Assembly (NCBI GenBank): GCA_025350245.1
Contig: JANXYG010000004.1
Location: forward strand, 45,082 to 109,081
Reading direction: 5' to 3'
Length of the DNA stretch: 64,000 nucleotides
From: Betaproteobacteria bacterium
Lineage (GTDB): Bacteria > Pseudomonadota > Gammaproteobacteria > Burkholderiales > Ga0077523
A model generated the notes under the pieces. The model did not search any database. It saw only the letters and a program-made list of their open reading frames with translations, and was not told the origin of the DNA. Below, piece by piece: positions 7,253-16,939 of this stretch. The position numbers were made by a program, and so were the translations under genes. Position 1 is the first letter of the stretch; each line of letters starts with the position of its first letter.

Positions 7253-8890
7253 TCACATGTTGGGATAGTTCGGCCCGCCGCCGCCTTCGGGCACGACCCA
7301 GCGGATGTTCTGGGTCGGATCCTTGATGTCGCAGGTCTTGCAGTGGACGCAGTTCTGCGCGTTGATCTGCAGCCGCGGTTCGGCGTTGGCGCCATCGCGG
7401 ACGATCTCGTACACGCCGGCCGGACAGTAACGCTGTTCCGGCGCGTCGTAGCGGGCGAGATTGAACGCGATCGGCACCGACGCATCCTTCAAGGTGAGGT
7501 GGATGCGCTGGTCTTCTTCGTGATTGGTGTTGGACACGAACACCGATGAGAGCTTGTCGAAGCTGACCTTGCCATCGGGTTTGGGGTAGTCGATGCGCGG
7601 GCTCTGCGCCGCAAGCCTGAGTTGCTCGTGGTCGGCGTGGTGGTGCAGGGTCCAGGGAGCCTTGCCACGCAGGACGTAGGTGTCGAGGGCGGAATAGGCG
7701 ATGCCGCCATACAGGCCCCAGCGAAACGCTGGGCGGATGTTGCGCACCGACGCGAGTTCGCTCCACAGCCAGGTGCGGCGCAGCCGCTCGGGATAGTCCG
7801 TGGCTTCGGCGGTGGCATCGGCGGCAACGAGGTGATCGACGCAGGCTTCGGCCGCGGTCATGCCGGATTTCATCGCGGTGTGCGTGCCCTTGATCTTGGG
7901 CACGTTGAGAAAGCCGGCCGTGTCGCCGATCAGCATGCCGCCCGGGAAGGTCAGTTTCGGAATCGATTGCAGTCCGCCCTCGGACAGGGCGCGCGCGCCA
8001 TAGGAGATGCGACGTCCGCCTTCGAAGATCGGCCGCACCGAAGGGTGGGTCTTGAAGCGCTGCATCTCGTCGAACGGCGACAAGTGCGGGTTGGAATAGT
8101 CGAGCCCGATCACGAACCCGACCGATAGCTGGTTGTTCTCGAAGTGATACATCCACGACCCGCCGTAGGTGTCGGTGCTCATCGGCCAGCCGACGCTGTG
8201 GACCACCAGGCCGGCCTGGTGGCGTGCCGGGTCGATCTCCCACAGCTCCTTGATGCCGATGCCGTAAGTCTGCGGGTCGGCGCCCGCGCGCAAGTTGAAG
8301 CGATCGAACAGATCACGCGTGAGCGACCCGCGGCAGCCTTCGGCGAAGATGGTCTGGCGCGCGCGCAGTTCCATGCCGGACTGGAAGCGATCGGTAGGCG
8401 ATCCGTCGCGACCGATGCCGAGATCGCCGGTGGCGACGCCGGTCACGGTGCTGGCGTCGTCGTAGAGCACTTCAGCGGCGGCGAATCCGGGATAGATCTC
8501 GACGCCCAGTGCCTCGGCTTGCGTGGCGAGCCAGCGGCAGAGATTGCCCAGGCTGATGATGTAGTTGCCGTGGTTGTGCATCTGCGGCGGCGTCGGCAGG
8601 CGCAGCGCGCGATTCCGGGTGAGAAACAGGAACCGGTCTTCGGTGACCGCGGTGATCAGCGGCGCGCCGCGTTCCTTCCAGTCCGGCAGCAATTCGTCGA
8701 GCGCGCGTGGCTCGATCACGGCCCCTGACAGGATGTGCGCCCCGACCTCGGAGCCCTTCTCGATCACGCACACCGACAGATCGAGCCCGCGTTCGGCACA
8801 CAACTGCCGGACGCGGATGGCACAGGCCAGACCGGACGGGCCGGCACCGACGATCACGATGTCGTACTCCATGAACTCACGCTCGGCCAC
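7253..8890 (-). CDS. Electron transfer flavoprotein-ubiquinone oxidoreductase
   Basis: 545 residues, full length for ETF-QO. It passes electrons from reduced ETF (fatty-acid and amino-acid dehydrogenases) to ubiquinone at the membrane. The N-terminus has the FAD-binding VIVGAGPSGLACAIR motif and GAHILSGAVI. The C-terminus carries the 4Fe-4S ligands: YCPAGVYE, then NCVHCKTCDIKDP, and ends with the conserved GGGGPNYPNM. The start is GTG 8890, preceded by AGGAG with 7 nt spacing. The downstream Gcr-like gene may overlap its stop. Confidence 0.97.
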   Translation of the reverse strand: MAEREFMEYDIVIVGAGPSGLACAIRVRQLCAERGLDLSVCVIEKGSEVGAHILSGAVIEPRALDELLPDWKERGAPLITAVTEDRFLFLTRNRALRLPTPPQMHNHGNYIISLGNLCRWLATQAEALGVEIYPGFAAAEVLYDDASTVTGVATGDLGIGRDGSPTDRFQSGMELRARQTIFAEGCRGSLTRDLFDRFNLRAGADPQTYGIGIKELWEIDPARHQAGLVVHSVGWPMSTDTYGGSWMYHFENNQLSVGFVIGLDYSNPHLSPFDEMQRFKTHPSVRPIFEGGRRISYGARALSEGGLQSIPKLTFPGGMLIGDTAGFLNVPKIKGTHTAMKSGMTAAEACVDHLVAADATAEATDYPERLRRTWLWSELASVRNIRPAFRWGLYGGIAYSALDTYVLRGKAPWTLHHHADHEQLRLAAQSPRIDYPKPDGKVSFDKLSSVFVSNTNHEEDQRIHLTLKDASVPIAFNLARYDAPEQRYCPAGVYEIVRDGANAEPRLQINAQNCVHCKTCDIKDPTQNIRWVVPEGGGGPNYPNM

Positions 8891-9010
8891 TGCTCATCTC
8901 CTGGATCGGGGTGACGGGACGACGGTTCCGCGGCGGCACCGCCCGTTGCATGGTGCAATATCGCCATTGACCGATGATAAACGACACTCTCCCTCAACCT
9001 CCAACCGGCG

Positions 9011-9430
9011 ATGCCGGAACCGACCATGACCGCACGACTGCTTCACACCGAACACATGCGCCTGCGCTGGGGCGAGATCGACGTCCTGCGCCATCTCAAC
9101 AACGTCGCCTACTTCCGCTATTTCGAGGAGGCGCGCATCGCCTGGTTCGCGACGCTGGGCGCGCACTACGAGACCGATGCCGAAGGCGCCCTGCTGGGCA
9201 CCATCGGCTGCCGGTTCATCAAGCCGGTGCTCTATCCCGCCGAGGTCACGGTGCAGTTGCACGCCGGGCGGATCGGCAATTCCAGTTTCACCGTCACGCA
9301 CCGGCTGCTGATGCGCGACGATCCGGCCACGGTCTACGCCGAGGGCGAAGCGGTGCTGGTGTGGGTCGATCTGGCGAGCGGCAGGTCGCTGGCGGTGCCC
9401 GACAGCATCCGCCGCGCCCTTCAGGGCTGA
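9011..9430 (+). CDS. Acyl-CoA thioesterase, hotdog fold (4HBT)
   Basis: 139 residues with the 4-hydroxybenzoyl-CoA thioesterase-like hotdog signature: RWGEIDVLRHLNNVAYFRYFEEAR, where the Asp of GEID and the NN pair form the active site, then a helix and the strands LLGTIGCRFIKPVLYPAEVTV. Members hydrolyse acyl-CoA thioesters, often short-chain or aromatic. The start could also be ATG 9026 (MTARLL). It is divergent from ETF-QO across about 120 nt, which must hold promoters for both. It converges on the SDR gene; the stops overlap by some 10 nt. Confidence 0.88.
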   Translation: MPEPTMTARLLHTEHMRLRWGEIDVLRHLNNVAYFRYFEEARIAWFATLGAHYETDAEGALLGTIGCRFIKPVLYPAEVTVQLHAGRIGNSSFTVTHRLLMRDDPATVYAEGEAVLVWVDLASGRSLAVPDSIRRALQG

Positions 9431-10173
9431 CAGTCGAGCACGGTCCCGCTGATGCCGCGGCTGTCCGGCCCGATGAGGAAGCAATAGCCCGGCAGGATTG
9501 CTGCTGGTGCCGGTAGTGCCTTCGGTGACTGGCCGGGGTGGGTGAAGGCGCGCGCCGGCGAACCCACGGGCCCGGGCACGATCGTGTTCACCCGGAGCCC
9601 GGGCCACTGCGTCCATTCCTCGGCCTGCGATCGCATCGCGGCGATCAGGGCCGCCTTCGGCGCGACCAGCCCCGACCAATAGGCGCCGGGCACGGCGCAG
9701 TGCGAGTCCCCGGTGTAGATCACCGAGGCATCGGGCGCCGCCTTGAGCAGGCCTGCAGCGGCGCGAGTGAGCAAGAGCGGCGCGAGAAAGTTCACCTTGA
9801 GCAGGCGCTGCCACGCGCCTTCGGACAGAGCGTCGGCAGCCATCAGTTTCTCGAGATGGATCGCGCTGTGCAGGATACCGTCGAGGCGGCCGAAACTCTC
9901 GGCAATGCTGGCGGCGAAAGCGCCGTAGTCGGTTTCGGTGGCGGTGGCGAAATCCAGGTGCACGCGCGCCGGCTCGGGGGCGCCGGCAGCGACGATGGCA
10001 TCGTAGGTTTCGGCGGTGCGGGTCTCGTCTCTGCCGTGCACGATCACGGTCGCGCCGAGACCGGCGAATGCCAGCGCGGCGGCCCGGCCGATGCCGCGGC
10101 TCGCGCCGGTCACCAGGATTACCCGCTCGCGCAGCAGGCCGGGGGCCGGGCGGTAGTCGGTCGGGATGGTCAA
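9421..10173 (-). CDS. SDR-family protein lacking the catalytic tyrosine
   Basis: 250 residues. The NAD(P)-binding TGASRGIGRA motif (residues about 21-30) is intact. The active-site region reads AYWSGLVAPKAAL: aligned on the Lys and the preceding Trp with YciK-like SDRs, the YxxxK tyrosine position is Leu. The upstream Ser is present (SVIYTGDSHC region). The start is TTG 10173 with GGAGAG upstream; it overlaps the hpnE stop (TTGA), so the two genes are translationally coupled. Position at the end of hpnCDE suggests a link to hopanoid or squalene metabolism, but without the Tyr a normal oxidoreductase activity is doubtful. Confidence 0.85.
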   Translation of the reverse strand: MTIPTDYRPAPGLLRERVILVTGASRGIGRAAALAFAGLGATVIVHGRDETRTAETYDAIVAAGAPEPARVHLDFATATETDYGAFAASIAESFGRLDGILHSAIHLEKLMAADALSEGAWQRLLKVNFLAPLLLTRAAAGLLKAAPDASVIYTGDSHCAVPGAYWSGLVAPKAALIAAMRSQAEEWTQWPGLRVNTIVPGPVGSPARAFTHPGQSPKALPAPAAILPGYCFLIGPDSRGISGTVLDCQP

Positions 10174-11465
10174 TGGCTCTCCAGGATCGAGCGCGCGCAC
10201 GCGAGGCCGCTGCGAACCGCGGCTTCGAGTGTCGCCGGGTAGTCGCTCTCGACATAGTCGCCGGCCAGGAGCAGCCCGGCAACCGGTGTGCGTGATGCCG
10301 GACGGCGCAGGCCGGGTGCGCACACGAACGTGGCCCGCTTCTCGGTGATCAGCCGGTGCCAGCCGAAGCGTGGCAGCGGGCCGAGCAGCGATCCGAGCTG
10401 GGTGTGGATGGCCTCGGCGAGTGCGAGCGGTGAGGTCCGGTCCACGTCGGTGGCGCTGCTGGTCACCGCGCCGAGCAATCCCGGTTGGTGGCACAACGCA
10501 CCGCGATCGAACACCCATTGCCCGGGGCCGTCGGTGAGGCCGAGCATCGGAAACGGCAGTCGTACCTGCGGCGGATACTGAAGATAGACCGAGGCGATCG
10601 GCGCGAAGCGCAGTGCCCGAACCATTTCGATCGCCGGCCGCAGCGCGGGCAGACCGCTGACCAGGGGCTCCAGGCGGGGCGCATCGACGGCACACACCAC
10701 GGCGTCGAATGCCGCGCTGTCGTCCGTATCCACAATGCGCAGGCCTTCCGCGCCGGCGTCGATGCGCAGCGCGGTGCGGCCGGTATGGATCGTGCCGCCC
10801 CGGGCGATCACATGGCGTGCGGCCGGCTCGGGAAAGAGCGCGGAGAGGTCGACGCGAGGCAGCACCAGGTCGCTGGCGCCGGCAGGGCCGTCGAGACCGT
10901 CGCGCAGGACGTTGAGAAACACCTGCGCGTCTGCCTCGGCGGCCGGCGTGTTGAGGGCCGCTACGCACAGCGGATGCCACAGGAACTCGCGGTTGACGGC
11001 GGTCTGGGAAGCTTGCTCGAGCAGTGTGGCGACGCTGCAAGGGGTGCGGGTGCGATAGCGGGCGCGACGCATCTTCGCCATGAAGAGGGCGGCGTTGAGG
11101 CGGTCATGCCACGACAGTCCGCGCGCCGATGCGAGCCCCGCGAGCAGATGCAAGGGCGCCGGCCAGGGGGGGCAGCGTAGCCTGAACCGGTTGCCGATCT
11201 CGAGGGTGAGCGGCAGGCGCCGATACGAGGCCGGCCCTGCGCCGAAGCGGTCGATCAGCCGCAGCGTCTCGCTGTAGGCGCCGAGCAGGATGTGCAGGCC
11301 GTTGTCGACGGTGCCGGTGTCCGTGTCGACGCGGCGGGCACGTCCGCCCAGCACCTTGCCGGCCTCATACATGGTCACCGCGACCCCGGCTTCGGCGAGC
11401 GTGACCGCCGTCGCCATCCCGGCCCAGCCGCCCCCCACGATGCCGACGCGGATGCCGTGTTTCAT
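10170..11465 (-). CDS. hpnE: Hydroxysqualene dehydroxylase HpnE
   Basis: 431 residues, a flavin amine-oxidase-fold protein. The N-terminus has VGIVGGGWAGMATAVTLAEAG (FAD dinucleotide motif), then GGRARRVDTDTGTVDNGLHILLGAY typical of the squalene-associated family, and a C-terminal GLLLAGDYVESDYPATLEAAVRSG flavin motif. HpnE reduces hydroxysqualene to squalene in the three-step HpnCDE route that replaces a single squalene synthase. It follows hpnD and hpnC on the same strand, consistent with the known cluster. Confidence 0.95.
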   Translation of the reverse strand: MKHGIRVGIVGGGWAGMATAVTLAEAGVAVTMYEAGKVLGGRARRVDTDTGTVDNGLHILLGAYSETLRLIDRFGAGPASYRRLPLTLEIGNRFRLRCPPWPAPLHLLAGLASARGLSWHDRLNAALFMAKMRRARYRTRTPCSVATLLEQASQTAVNREFLWHPLCVAALNTPAAEADAQVFLNVLRDGLDGPAGASDLVLPRVDLSALFPEPAARHVIARGGTIHTGRTALRIDAGAEGLRIVDTDDSAAFDAVVCAVDAPRLEPLVSGLPALRPAIEMVRALRFAPIASVYLQYPPQVRLPFPMLGLTDGPGQWVFDRGALCHQPGLLGAVTSSATDVDRTSPLALAEAIHTQLGSLLGPLPRFGWHRLITEKRATFVCAPGLRRPASRTPVAGLLLAGDYVESDYPATLEAAVRSGLACARSILESH

Positions 11466-11553
11466 CGGTTGTGCGCCGAGTAAGCGGATGGTGCCGATGC
11501 AATCGGTCGTTCAGTCAGCATCGGCTTGCAAGCGGAGGCGCGGGGTCGCGAGC

Positions 11554-12402
11554 TCAATTGGCGACCCAGCAATTGGCGACCCAGGTTTTCCAGGCGATCC
11601 AGAGCTTGCGCAGCGGCGTGAGGGCCACGCGGCGGTTCATCACCGCGGTGCCTTCGGCTTCGACTTCGTCGAGCAGTTGCCGGTAGATCGCGCCCATGAT
11701 CAGCCCCGCTCGTTGCGCCTTGCGATCGCCTGCGGGCAGAGCGGCGAAGGCCGCGGTGTAATAGCTGCGGGCGCGCTGTGCCTGGGATCGCAGCAGGCGG
11801 GATACCGCATCGGTTTCACGATACCGGATGATGTCGTCGACCGATACGTCGTGGCTGGCGAGTTCGTCGAGCGGCAGGTAAATGCGATTGCGCCTGGCGT
11901 CTTCGCCGACATCGCGCAGGATGTTGGTCAGCTGCAATGCGAGCCCGAGGTTGCGCGCGTATTCGCGGGTCGCGCCGTCGCGATAGCCGAAGATTTCCGC
12001 CGACAGCAGGCCGACCACGCCCGCGACGCGATGGCAGTAGGTTTCGAGCGTCGCGAAATCGGGATACCGGTTCCAGTCGAGGTCCATCTGCATGCCGTCG
12101 ATGATCGCGTCGAAGTGTTCACGCGGCAGGTTGAACGTCGCGATGACCGGTTGCAGGGCTCGCGCCACCGGGTGCCCGGGATGCCCGGCGAAGGTGGCCG
12201 CGATCTCTCCCCGCCACCAGGCGAGTTTCTGTCGTGCGATCGCGGGGTCGGCGATCTCGTCCACGACGTCGTCCACCTCGCGGCAGAAGGCATACAGCGC
12301 CATGATCGCGCGGCGGCGCGGCGGCGGCAGGAACAGGAAGCTGTAGTAGAAGCTCGACCCGCTCTTCGCGACCCGCTCCTGGCAATACTGGTCCGGATTC
12401 AT
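11554..12402 (-). CDS. hpnD: Presqualene diphosphate synthase HpnD
   Basis: 282 residues from ATG 12402 (a GTG 6 nt upstream is possible). A squalene/phytoene synthase fold: the two Asp-rich motifs are AFCREVDDVVDE and NILRDVGEDARRNRIYLP, which bind Mg-diphosphate. It joins two farnesyl diphosphates into presqualene diphosphate. The last five codons are an exact tandem duplication: the 15-bp unit CAATTGGCGACCCAG occurs at 11555-11569 and 11570-11584, giving WVANCWVAN. The 88 nt between this gene and hpnE hold nothing recognisable. Confidence 0.95.
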   Translation of the reverse strand: MNPDQYCQERVAKSGSSFYYSFLFLPPPRRRAIMALYAFCREVDDVVDEIADPAIARQKLAWWRGEIAATFAGHPGHPVARALQPVIATFNLPREHFDAIIDGMQMDLDWNRYPDFATLETYCHRVAGVVGLLSAEIFGYRDGATREYARNLGLALQLTNILRDVGEDARRNRIYLPLDELASHDVSVDDIIRYRETDAVSRLLRSQAQRARSYYTAAFAALPAGDRKAQRAGLIMGAIYRQLLDEVEAEGTAVMNRRVALTPLRKLWIAWKTWVANCWVAN

Positions 12403-12427
12403 CGGCACTTGGTGACCGGTGCCCCGC

Positions 12428-13240
12428 TCAAAGCCGCGCGACGGCGCGCACGATCACGCGCGCCCAGTCGCTCTTGCCCAGCACCGGCCGGTGGCGAAAC
12501 ACGTCGCCCTCGACCGCAGCCAGCTTGTCGAGGATGCGGCGCCCGCCGGCGATGACCATGCGCAGTTCCATGCCGATGCGGCCACGCAGGTCGGCGGCCA
12601 GCGGCGCGCCGGCACTCATGCGGGCTCGCGCGCGATCGATCTGAAACTGCATGAAGGCCCGCCATTGCGGGTTGGCGTCGCCGGTGGCGATCGTGGTTTC
12701 CGAGACCGCATGCTGCCGCATTTCGTCGAGCGGAAGATAGATCCGGCCTTTTCGATAGTCGATCGCGACGTCCTGCAGGAAGTTGATGATCTGGAGACTG
12801 GAACAGATCAGATCGGAACGGACCAGGCTGCGCTCGTCGGTGCGGCCGTACAGGTGCAGCAACAGGCGGCCGATCGGGTGCGCGGAGCGCCGACAATAGT
12901 CGAGCAACTCGTCGTAGTTCGCGTAGCGGGTGCGGGTGACGTCCTGACGGAAGGCGTCCAGCAGGTCGCGCAGCAGCGGAACGGGCAGGGCATGGTCACG
13001 CACGGCTGTAGCCAGGGGCAGGCAGTGCGGCAGCGTCGGTGCCAGGCCCTGTTCAATGCGATCGAGTTCGCCGAAGCGGCGGTCGAGATCGGCCAGTCGC
13101 TGCCGGGCCGACGCATCGCCTTCATCGGCGATATCGTCCGCTTCCCGGGCGAAAGCGTAGATCGCGAGTACCGGGCGCCGCAGGCGGCGCGGCAGCAGGA
13201 TCGATGCGACTGGAAAATTCTCGTAGTGTGCGACGCCCAT
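12428..13240 (-). CDS. hpnC: Hydroxysqualene synthase HpnC
   Basis: 270 residues of the squalene/phytoene synthase family. The first motif is YAFAREADDIADE; the second is NFLQDVAIDYRKGRIYLPLDE. The start MGVAHYENFPVAS matches the HpnC N-terminus. HpnC converts presqualene diphosphate to hydroxysqualene. It is the first gene of hpnC-hpnD-hpnE-SDR; hpnD follows after about 25 nt. The 106 nt upstream lead to tRNA-Leu on the other strand and must hold its promoter. Confidence 0.95.
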   Translation of the reverse strand: MGVAHYENFPVASILLPRRLRRPVLAIYAFAREADDIADEGDASARQRLADLDRRFGELDRIEQGLAPTLPHCLPLATAVRDHALPVPLLRDLLDAFRQDVTRTRYANYDELLDYCRRSAHPIGRLLLHLYGRTDERSLVRSDLICSSLQIINFLQDVAIDYRKGRIYLPLDEMRQHAVSETTIATGDANPQWRAFMQFQIDRARARMSAGAPLAADLRGRIGMELRMVIAGGRRILDKLAAVEGDVFRHRPVLGKSDWARVIVRAVARL

Positions 13241-13346
13241 GCGCGTGAGCCAGAGTCCGGAAAGTCTCGTTGGATCAATCTGTTGCGTTGACCGCGACGG
13301 CGTTGCGGATGCGGTGCGGCGGCGATTGTACTAAACTCGGCAGTTC

Positions 13347-13431
13347 GCGAGAGTGGCGGAATTGGCAGACGCACTGGATTTAGGTTCCAGCGCCGCAAGG
13401 TTTGGGGGTTCGAGTCCCCCCTCTCGCACCA
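13347..13431 (+). tRNA. tRNA-Leu (UAG)
   Basis: An 85-nt cloverleaf with long variable arm: acceptor GCGAGAG pairs with CTCTCGC, anticodon loop TTTAGGT gives anticodon TAG, T-arm GGGGGTTCGAGTCCCCC, encoded ACCA end. It lies about 95 nt before tig, as often seen in betaproteobacteria. Confidence 0.97.
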
Positions 13432-13510
13432 GCGACCCTGGCCAGCCGTCTCGCGGGGCAACCCGACGCGGCGTGCCGGGGTCCTGGCAGCCTGTTTTCG
13501 CGAATCGACC

Positions 13511-13526
13511 TGGAAGGCCTTCCCTG
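13511..13526 (+). promoter_or_regulatory. tig ribosome site inside a perfect palindrome
   Basis: The likely Shine-Dalgarno of tig (GGAAGG) is the left half of the perfect 12-bp palindrome GGAAGGCCTTCC at 13512-13523, three nt before ATG 13527. If it folds or pairs between transcripts, the site would be hidden. Confidence 0.6.
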
Positions 13527-14834
13527 ATGCAAGCTAGTCTTGAAACTCTCAGCAGTCTCGAACGCCGCCTCAAGGTGGCCGTGCCGATGGACCAGATCGA
13601 CACCGAAGTCGGCAACCGCCTCAAGCGCTTGCAGCGCACGGCCAAGCTGCACGGCTTTCGCCCGGGCAAGGTGCCGCTCAAAGTGGTCGAGCAGCAATAC
13701 GGCCCGCAGGTGCGCCAGGAAGTGCTGGGCGACACGGTGGAACGCACCTTCACCGAAGCGGTGCGCGAAAAGAATCTGCGCGTGGCCGGTTCGCCCCGGA
13801 TCGAGGCGACGCCGCTCGCCGATGCGGCTGGCGAATTCGCCTTCACCGCCACGTTCGAGATCTTTCCCGATATCGTCCTCGGTGATATCGCCGGAGTCAC
13901 GATCGAACGCGCGCAGGTCGATGTTGCCGACGCCGAAGTCGACAAGACACTCGAGGTGCTGCGCAAGCAGCGCACCGAATACATCGGCGTGACGCGCGCA
14001 GTGATGGCCGGCGACGCGGCCGACATCGACTACCGTGGCACCGTCGACGGCGTTGTTTTCGAGGGTGGCGAAGCCAAGGGGCAGGCCGTGGTGCTGGGCG
14101 AAGGCAAGCTGCTGCGCGACTTCGAGGCCGGTATCATCGGGCTGTCCGTCGGCGAGACGAAATCCTTTGAAGTGACTTTTCCCGCGGACTATCATGGGGC
14201 GGAGGTGGCGGGCAAGGTCGCTGTTTTCGTGGTCACCATGAACAGCGTCCGGGAGGCTCGACTGCCACCGCTCGATGCCGCTTTCGCGCGGAGTCTCGGC
14301 ATCGTCGATGGTGATCTGGACAAGATGCGCGAAGATATCCGGTCGAATCTCGGCCGCGAAGTGAAACGTCGGGTGCAGGCCCGCACCAAGGATCTCGTGC
14401 TCAAGGCGCTGCTCGAGGTGTCGCGGCTGGATGTGCCCAGGGCCTTGATCGACATGGAAGCGGAACGTCTGATGGCGGGAATGGCCGAAAGCCTGAAGCA
14501 ACGGGGCATGAGTGGACCAGCCGCGAACATGCCGCGCGAGGCGTTCGACGAGGAGGCGACGCGCAGGGTCACCATCGGCCTGATTCTCGCCGAGTTGGTG
14601 AAGACGCAAGGCATCAAGGCGCAGCCGGAGCAGGTGAAGGCGATGATCGAAGACTATGCGCAGAGCTACGAGCGGCCCGAGGAAGTGATTCGGTGGTATT
14701 ACCAGTCGGCCGACCGTGTGCGTGAAGTCGAAAGCGTGGTGATCGAGAACAATGTCGTCGAGTGGGTGCTGGGCAACGCCAGGGTGGTCGACACGCCGAT
14801 GCCGTTCGACGACCTGATGGGAGGTGCGAAATGA
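13527..14834 (+). CDS. tig: Trigger factor
   Basis: 435 residues, the normal size. This ribosome-bound chaperone meets nascent chains at the exit tunnel. Residues 1-130 are the ribosome-binding domain with the signature [17 protein letters not shown]; residues about 150-240 are the FKBP-like peptidyl-prolyl isomerase domain ([20 protein letters not shown], then [15 protein letters not shown]); the rest is the helical C-terminal domain. ATG 13527 is chosen over upstream frame because the frame before it runs through tRNA-Leu. Its stop overlaps the clpP start (ATGA), so it forms an operon with clpP and clpX. Confidence 0.98.
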   Translation: MQASLETLSSLERRLKVAVPMDQIDTEVGNRLKRLQRTAKLHGFRPGKVPLKVVEQQYGPQVRQEVLGDTVERTFTEAVREKNLRVAGSPRIEATPLADAAGEFAFTATFEIFPDIVLGDIAGVTIERAQVDVADAEVDKTLEVLRKQRTEYIGVTRAVMAGDAADIDYRGTVDGVVFEGGEAKGQAVVLGEGKLLRDFEAGIIGLSVGETKSFEVTFPADYHGAEVAGKVAVFVVTMNSVREARLPPLDAAFARSLGIVDGDLDKMREDIRSNLGREVKRRVQARTKDLVLKALLEVSRLDVPRALIDMEAERLMAGMAESLKQRGMSGPAANMPREAFDEEATRRVTIGLILAELVKTQGIKAQPEQVKAMIEDYAQSYERPEEVIRWYYQSADRVREVESVVIENNVVEWVLGNARVVDTPMPFDDLMGGAK

Positions 14835-15475
14835 ACCGGCGCAGCATGACCGACGAATGGGTCGGCGATCTGGAGCCGCGCGGTCTCGGGCTCATCCCGA
14901 TGGTGATCGAGCAAAGCGGCCGGGGCGAGCGCGCCTACGATATCTACTCCCGCCTGCTCAAGGAGCGCGTCGTGTTTCTGGTCGGGCCGGTCACGGAAAT
15001 TACTGCGAACCTGATCGTGGCTCAACTTTTGTTCCTCGAGTCCGAAAACCCGGACAAGGACATTTCCTTCTACATCAACTCGCCGGGCGGCTCGGTTTCG
15101 GCGGGCATGGCCATCTACGACACCATGCAGTTCGTCAAGCCCGACGTATCGACCTTATGCGTAGGCCAGGCTGCCAGCATGGGCGCCTTCCTGCTCACGG
15201 CGGGCGCCAAGGGCAAGCGCTTCATCCTGCCGAATTCCCGGGTGATGATTCACCAGCCGCTGGGCGGCTATCAGGGGCAGGCATCGGACATCGAGATCCA
15301 TGCCCGCGAAATCCTGTACCTGCGCAGTCGCCTCAACGAACTCATGGCAAAGCACACCGGCCGCGACGTCGCACTGATCGAAAAGGAAACCGATCGCGAC
15401 AACTTCATGAGCGCCGACGAATCCGTGGTCTACGGATTGGTCGACAAGGTACTCACGAGTCGCGCCGATACCTGA
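14831..15475 (+). CDS. clpP: ATP-dependent Clp protease proteolytic subunit
   Basis: 214 residues. The catalytic triad is Ser116 (GQAASMGAF), His141 ([10 protein letters not shown]) and Asp190 (ETDRDN). ClpP tetradecamers degrade proteins fed by ClpX or ClpA. The [22 protein letters not shown] start matches the mature N-terminus of the family. The ATG overlaps the tig stop codon by 4 nt. Confidence 0.98.
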   Translation: MNRRSMTDEWVGDLEPRGLGLIPMVIEQSGRGERAYDIYSRLLKERVVFLVGPVTEITANLIVAQLLFLESENPDKDISFYINSPGGSVSAGMAIYDTMQFVKPDVSTLCVGQAASMGAFLLTAGAKGKRFILPNSRVMIHQPLGGYQGQASDIEIHAREILYLRSRLNELMAKHTGRDVALIEKETDRDNFMSADESVVYGLVDKVLTSRADT

Positions 15476-15537
15476 TGTCGCAACCGGCCGCGATGTCGCT
15501 GGTCGGCACAACCCCCTAGCGCGGGAGACTGCATCAC

Positions 15538-16803
<1,266 letters not shown>

Positions 16804-16870
16804 AGAATCCCGCAATCGCGACGACGGGTCTCGCAGGGTGGCCCTGCGACGGGTCGTAAACGGCGTTTTT

Positions 16871-16898
16871 CTTGAAAACGCCCGTAACCACCCCACCT
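16871..16898 (+). promoter_or_regulatory. Sigma32-like heat-shock promoter before lon
   Basis: CTTGAAA at 16871-16877 is an exact sigma32 -35 core. After a 13-nt spacer comes CCCCACCT at 16891-16898, close to the CCCCATnT -10 consensus. It lies 42 nt before the lon start. Upstream, CGCAGGG-TGG-CCCTGCG (about 16832-16850) can form a hairpin after clpX. Confidence 0.7.
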
Positions 16899-16939
16899 CC
16901 TCAATTACTGTCTTCCGAATAACTTCCCAGGTGACCCCA

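Noticed and set aside
7206-8243. Extension of the Gcr-like reading frame into the ETF-QO gene (over 1000 codons in total)
   Set aside because: The extra part is an alternative frame of the strongly conserved ETF-QO; family similarity begins at about 7205.
13287-13334. Sigma70 promoter for tRNA-Leu (TTGACC and TACTAA boxes)
   Set aside because: The hexamers present do not have an acceptable spacing, so no promoter is claimed.
13380-14609. Antisense open frame over tig and tRNA-Leu
   Set aside because: Shadow of tig; it begins inside a tRNA gene region.
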